A stretch of DNA of 64,000 bases from Centroberyx gerrardi (Eukaryota > Chordata > Actinopteri > Beryciformes > Berycidae): assembly GCF_048128805.1 (NCBI RefSeq), contig NC_136012.1:15385725-15449724 (forward strand), read 5' to 3'. This document shows positions 61,699 through 64,000 of this stretch, in pieces. A model generated the notes under the pieces. It worked only from the letters and a program-made list of their open reading frames with translations. It was not told where the DNA came from and did no database searches. The position numbers were made by a program, and so were the translations under genes. Within the stretch, counting starts at the first letter, position 1; each line of letters opens with the position of its first letter.

Positions 61699-64000
61699 AA
61701 AAATGTGCCTAAAATGGTTCTTTGGAGTGATGGTTCCACAAAGAACCTTTCTGCACTCCTTTGCTTAGACATTTGCATTGTGTTTTTGTTTATCTGCCCT
61801 TGTATTGCCTCATTTGCAATTGCACAATATATACTATGGAGGAGTTTGGTTATTTTCCACATTTATGCAATCACCCACCATCCAGTAACTAAGAATTAAG
61901 AACTTTTAAAGGGTCTTGAAAGGTTCTTTGTGGAACCAGATTCAGATGGTTCTTCTATGCATCACTCCGAAGAACCATTTTTGGTTCCAGTTCGCACCTT
62001 TTTCCATGTGCACACAGTACACAGGATACAGATATGTTGCCCCTCACTCATCCATCTCCTACAGTACATGCTGAGCACCACTAATAGCCCAGTGTGGGGA
62101 TTGGACTGGATCAGAGGAGCCTTGCAGGGGACTCAGGCTCCTACTAAGGTGGCTTGTTATTGCACTGGCAGCTGGGGGGGGGGGGGGGGGGGTTCCTTCT
62201 TCTTCTGTGGTCTAATGAGACAGTCACAGCCAGCTTTTCACTTCTACAGGTGAACACTGCAGTATAATAATGACAATCACACAATCCACTTACAACAGGG
62301 ATATTGTAGGGTCCCTTACTCTTTTGTAATGTTTTGAAAGAGGAATATCCCTTCTTTTAAGTAGTTCCATAAGTCATTCTCATTATTTTTGACAGTCCAG
62401 TCAGTATCTCTGAACATGAACAACTCTTCTCCACAACTAGAAACCAGAGAGCCGAGGAGTTTTATTTGTCATGTCATGCTGGTGTACAGCCTGGAGCAAG
62501 TGTGCTTAGTATTCTGTTAGCACTAACATTTCTAAACCTAAATGTACCTTAATCAATCAACCAGTCAATCAGTCATCAGTCACTTATCTTCCAGTCATTT
62601 GAGGGATGACTTTCCTCTGTCCTATTTTGTTCCGCAGCTGTTCCTGCATCGATGAAGGGTTGCCTGAGTTAAGTAGGCTTAACTTTCTTATACAAGTACC
62701 AAATTAGATAGGTAGAAATTCTGACTATGTGAACTAAAATGAACTTAAGATATTGGGGCCGATTATGGCAAGTTAAGTTTGAAAGCTTCAGATACTTGTA
62801 CACTTAAATAAGCTGCTGGACCACTGACGCCAATTAGCAAGTGAGCCTGGCCCAATCTTCTCTATAAGTGTCCCGCTTTAAAATACGCTAATTTATTCAA
62901 TGAAAATGACTCAGAAGTATATATTTTCTTAGTGTCAGAAAGCTTGGATCCTCTATTTTAGATCAGAATATGAAATCTTCCCCCTGCAAAATAATTGTAA
63001 TAATGTAATTACAAGATAGCTGACTCATGCTATTTCACCCTCTGCTCAGTCAAGAGCCACAGAAAGCAAGAATTGGCTCTTTTTGACTGCAGGACTATGA
63101 AAAAGCAGACTGAAGCCATCATTCAAATTGGGGTTACAGTGTAACTGGGTGTGTGTAGAGCCTTTCTGCAGAAGCTATTATTTTGTACAATCCTCAGTAG
63201 ACCTATTTTATCAAAGTACAATAGATCTGTTTTTTAAGTCATACAAATATTGTTTAGTAAGAAAATGCTTCAAAATGATTTTGTAACTGAATAGGGAGAG
63301 TTTGATTTTTTGAATATTCCGACAAGGAGCCAGGGGAAAATGCTGTCATCTATCTTTTGAAGGCCCGTAACTGGCTTGTTTGCAGTTGTGAAAAGTAGAT
63401 CTCAACTTTTTCCTTGAAAATCCTGCTGGCTGCTGTAACATTTTCCATCTCTTCCAATTTATTCTTTATGAGGGTGAAGATCAGTGTGACCTCAAAGATT
63501 AGAGGATAGGGTAGTAGTGATTAGTCTAGCACAAAATGTCCATCTTAGCAACATTTAGTCTCATATTCAAGTGAAAGTGAACAAGTGAAATTATCAAACC
63601 CCATTGGCTAATTGTTTTTCACCTGTTTTAAGAAAACGACTTTGCAGTGCAAACCATCCTGGACGATAGCAATAACATATTTCAAAGCGGGAATTGAGTG
63701 ATATTCTCATTTAAGTCAGATCCTTAGCAGCTGTTGTAGAGGAGAAGGAAGTGAATAAGTTGTGATGCTCGCCTGCTCAATGCTGTACAGCGCACAGCTG
63801 TTCTACAGTAGATAAACTCATTGAAAGCTTATTCATTGGAGACGGGTTGTTATGATATGTTCCCTAAGCGTAGGCATCACACACATGCACTCACACGCAC
63901 AGGCACGCTCATCCATACATGTGTGCACGCACTCACGGACACACACATGCACACTCACAGTGGTTGTGAGGGGTTGCTGTGGTAACGGTGTGAAGGGGCA
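52840..64000 (+). CDS. ablim3: Actin-binding LIM protein 3, 5' part (gene continues beyond window)
   Basis: Only two exons of this gene fall in the window: coding start 53291-53303 (MSSS plus one base) and 61266-61406. ABLIM3 carries four LIM zinc fingers and a C-terminal villin headpiece, binds F-actin and STARS, and is found in muscle, brain and liver; those domains lie beyond the window. Exon 2 encodes most of LIM1, with the Cys-x2-Cys-x16-His-x2-Cys-x2-Cys spacing and the family sequence CKGEVVRV. The placement next to sh3tc2 in the human order supports ablim3 over ablim1 or ablim2. The transcript start is not resolved and the third exon is not seen before 64000. Confidence 0.85.
54051..54148. 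promoter_or_regulatory. ablim3: CAGCTG E-box cluster in ablim3 intron 1
   Basis: Three CAGCTGA sites at 54051, 54116 and 54143 in a GC-rich block, with a fourth CAGCTGA at about 54715. CAGCTG is the core bound by myogenic and class A bHLH factors. A muscle enhancer is plausible for ablim3 but not shown. Confidence 0.3.
54615..54647. repeat. (GCGTG)n pentanucleotide array
   Basis: Six units of GCGTG/GGCGT in tandem, CpG-bearing. Confidence 0.9.
55004..55155. repeat. (CTCCT)n pentanucleotide array
   Basis: About 150 bp of CTCCT units, pure pyrimidine on the plus strand apart from two ATC interruptions near 55096-55101. Long mirror-symmetric pyrimidine tracts can adopt triplex structure. Confidence 0.95.
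55361..55406. repeat. (GT)n microsatellite
   Basis: Perfect GT run of 46 bp. Confidence 0.95.
55529..55570. repeat. (CA)n microsatellite
   Basis: CA run of about 42 bp with one CG interruption. Confidence 0.95.
55714..55741. repeat. T13-G15 homopolymer junction
   Basis: Thirteen T followed immediately by about fifteen G. Length is uncertain for technical reasons. Confidence 0.85.
55859..55922. repeat. (CT)n microsatellite
   Basis: CT run of about 45 bp, then a GT and an AC interruption and more CT. Confidence 0.95.
56148..56478. mobile_element. MITE with CACTGCAAAAAAT termini, copy 2
   Basis: A 331 bp element in ablim3 intron 1: CACTGCAAAAAATGTCTC at the left, and GATGGATATTTTGTGCAGTG at the right, which is the inverted terminus with two changes. 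No ORF of note. Confidence 0.7.
57201..57245. repeat. (GA)n microsatellite
   Basis: GA run of about 45 bp with one CA interruption. Confidence 0.95.
57443..58532. mobile_element. TTAA-bounded non-autonomous DNA element with internal long hairpin
   Basis: Both ends read TTAAAGGAAAAWTYCAC inward, with TTAA at 57443-57446 and 58529-58532, matching a TTAA target duplication as made by piggyBac- or Kolobok-type transposases. Inside, 57907-58113 and 58238-58463 are inverted copies of each other, roughly 90% alike by eye, around a loop of about 124 bp; the right arm has an extra 12-15 bp. No transposase frame. It lies in ablim3 intron 1. Confidence 0.75.
61266..61406 (+). CDS. ablim3: ablim3 exon 2 (first LIM domain, amino-terminal part)
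   Basis: A 141 nt exon, entry after one base, exit after one base. It encodes SYQHGLTGSERSSGPIRCQR and then CREVCKGEVVRVQDTHFHVK and CFTCT, supplying six of the eight LIM1 zinc-coordinating region positions (Cys-x2-Cys, His-x2-Cys, -x2-Cys of the first finger and start of the second). Acceptor TTCAGCAG is a NAGNAG pair, so the exon may start at 61266 or 61269, adding or omitting one alanine. Donor ACAG|GTAAGA. Confidence 0.93.
61628..61694. repeat. (CA)n microsatellite
   Basis: CA run of about 66 bp, the longest CA tract in the window, in ablim3 intron 2. Confidence 0.95.
61712..61983. mobile_element. MITE with AAATGGTTCTTYGGAGTGAT termini
   Basis: AAATGGTTCTTTGGAGTGAT at the left is repeated inverted at the right with one change, and a second pair, GGTTCCACAAAGAACCTTT, is mirrored inside. 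The layout is a short foldback element of a type abundant in fish genomes; superfamily not assigned. Confidence 0.75.
62174..62192. repeat. G19 homopolymer
   Basis: Uninterrupted run of about 19 G; length uncertain. Confidence 0.85.
63530..63649. repeat. MITE of the CACTGCAAAAA family, short or deleted copy
   Basis: Left end CACAAAATGTCCATCTTA and right end ACTTTGCAGTG resemble the two termini of the 51.9 kb element, with TTTAGTCTCATATTCAAG in the subterminal position. Only 120 bp remain, suggesting internal deletion. Confidence 0.5.

Larger units (their letters stand above)
61407..64000 (+). other. ablim3: ablim3 intron 2 (partial)
   Basis: No further LIM-coding sequence is visible up to the window end. 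Contents are a long CA repeat, two MITEs, a G run and CA-rich sequence at the far end. Confidence 0.7.

Overview
The window is nuclear DNA from a ray-finned fish, most likely a teleost. Three vertebrate genes occur in the order and orientation of human 5q32: adrb2 (+), sh3tc2 (-), ablim3 (+). The spacing is much tighter than in mammals. The remainder is dense in CA/GA microsatellites, L2-type LINE 3' tails, a tRNA-derived SINE, Tc1-like and hAT-like non-autonomous transposons and other fish-type MITEs. The species cannot be named from the sequence.

Layout. 1-17.4 kb: no recognisable gene; repeats and ordinary intergenic sequence. 17.5-19.6 kb: adrb2, with a CCAAT/CRE/TATA promoter, a leader with a probable intron and a 415-residue intronless receptor CDS. 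19.6-32.1 kb: intergenic. 32.1-44.9 kb: sh3tc2 on the minus strand. I traced 22 coding exons; every junction is GT-AG and every phase fits, giving a 1628-residue protein (4887 nt with stop). 45-52.8 kb: the head-to-head interval between sh3tc2 and ablim3, with a candidate alternative sh3tc2 first exon, a SINE, an L2 tail and MITEs. 52.8-64 kb: the 5' end of ablim3, with a first exon whose coding part is only 13 nt, an 8 kb intron and exon 2 carrying most of the first LIM zinc finger. The gene continues beyond the window.

The three genes are not a pathway. ADRB2 is a Gs-coupled catecholamine receptor, SH3TC2 a Rab11 effector of Schwann-cell endosome recycling, and ABLIM3 an actin-binding LIM scaffold. 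Their adjacency is ancestral vertebrate synteny.

I found no sign of a novel defence, mobile or biosynthetic system. The points most worth checking are: a roughly 280-residue acidic C-terminal tail on sh3tc2; a phase-compatible, Cys-rich alternative sh3tc2 first exon; upstream ORFs in the adrb2 and ablim3 leaders; a NAGNAG acceptor in ablim3; and a 1.09 kb TTAA-bounded element in ablim3 intron 1 built around a long hairpin.
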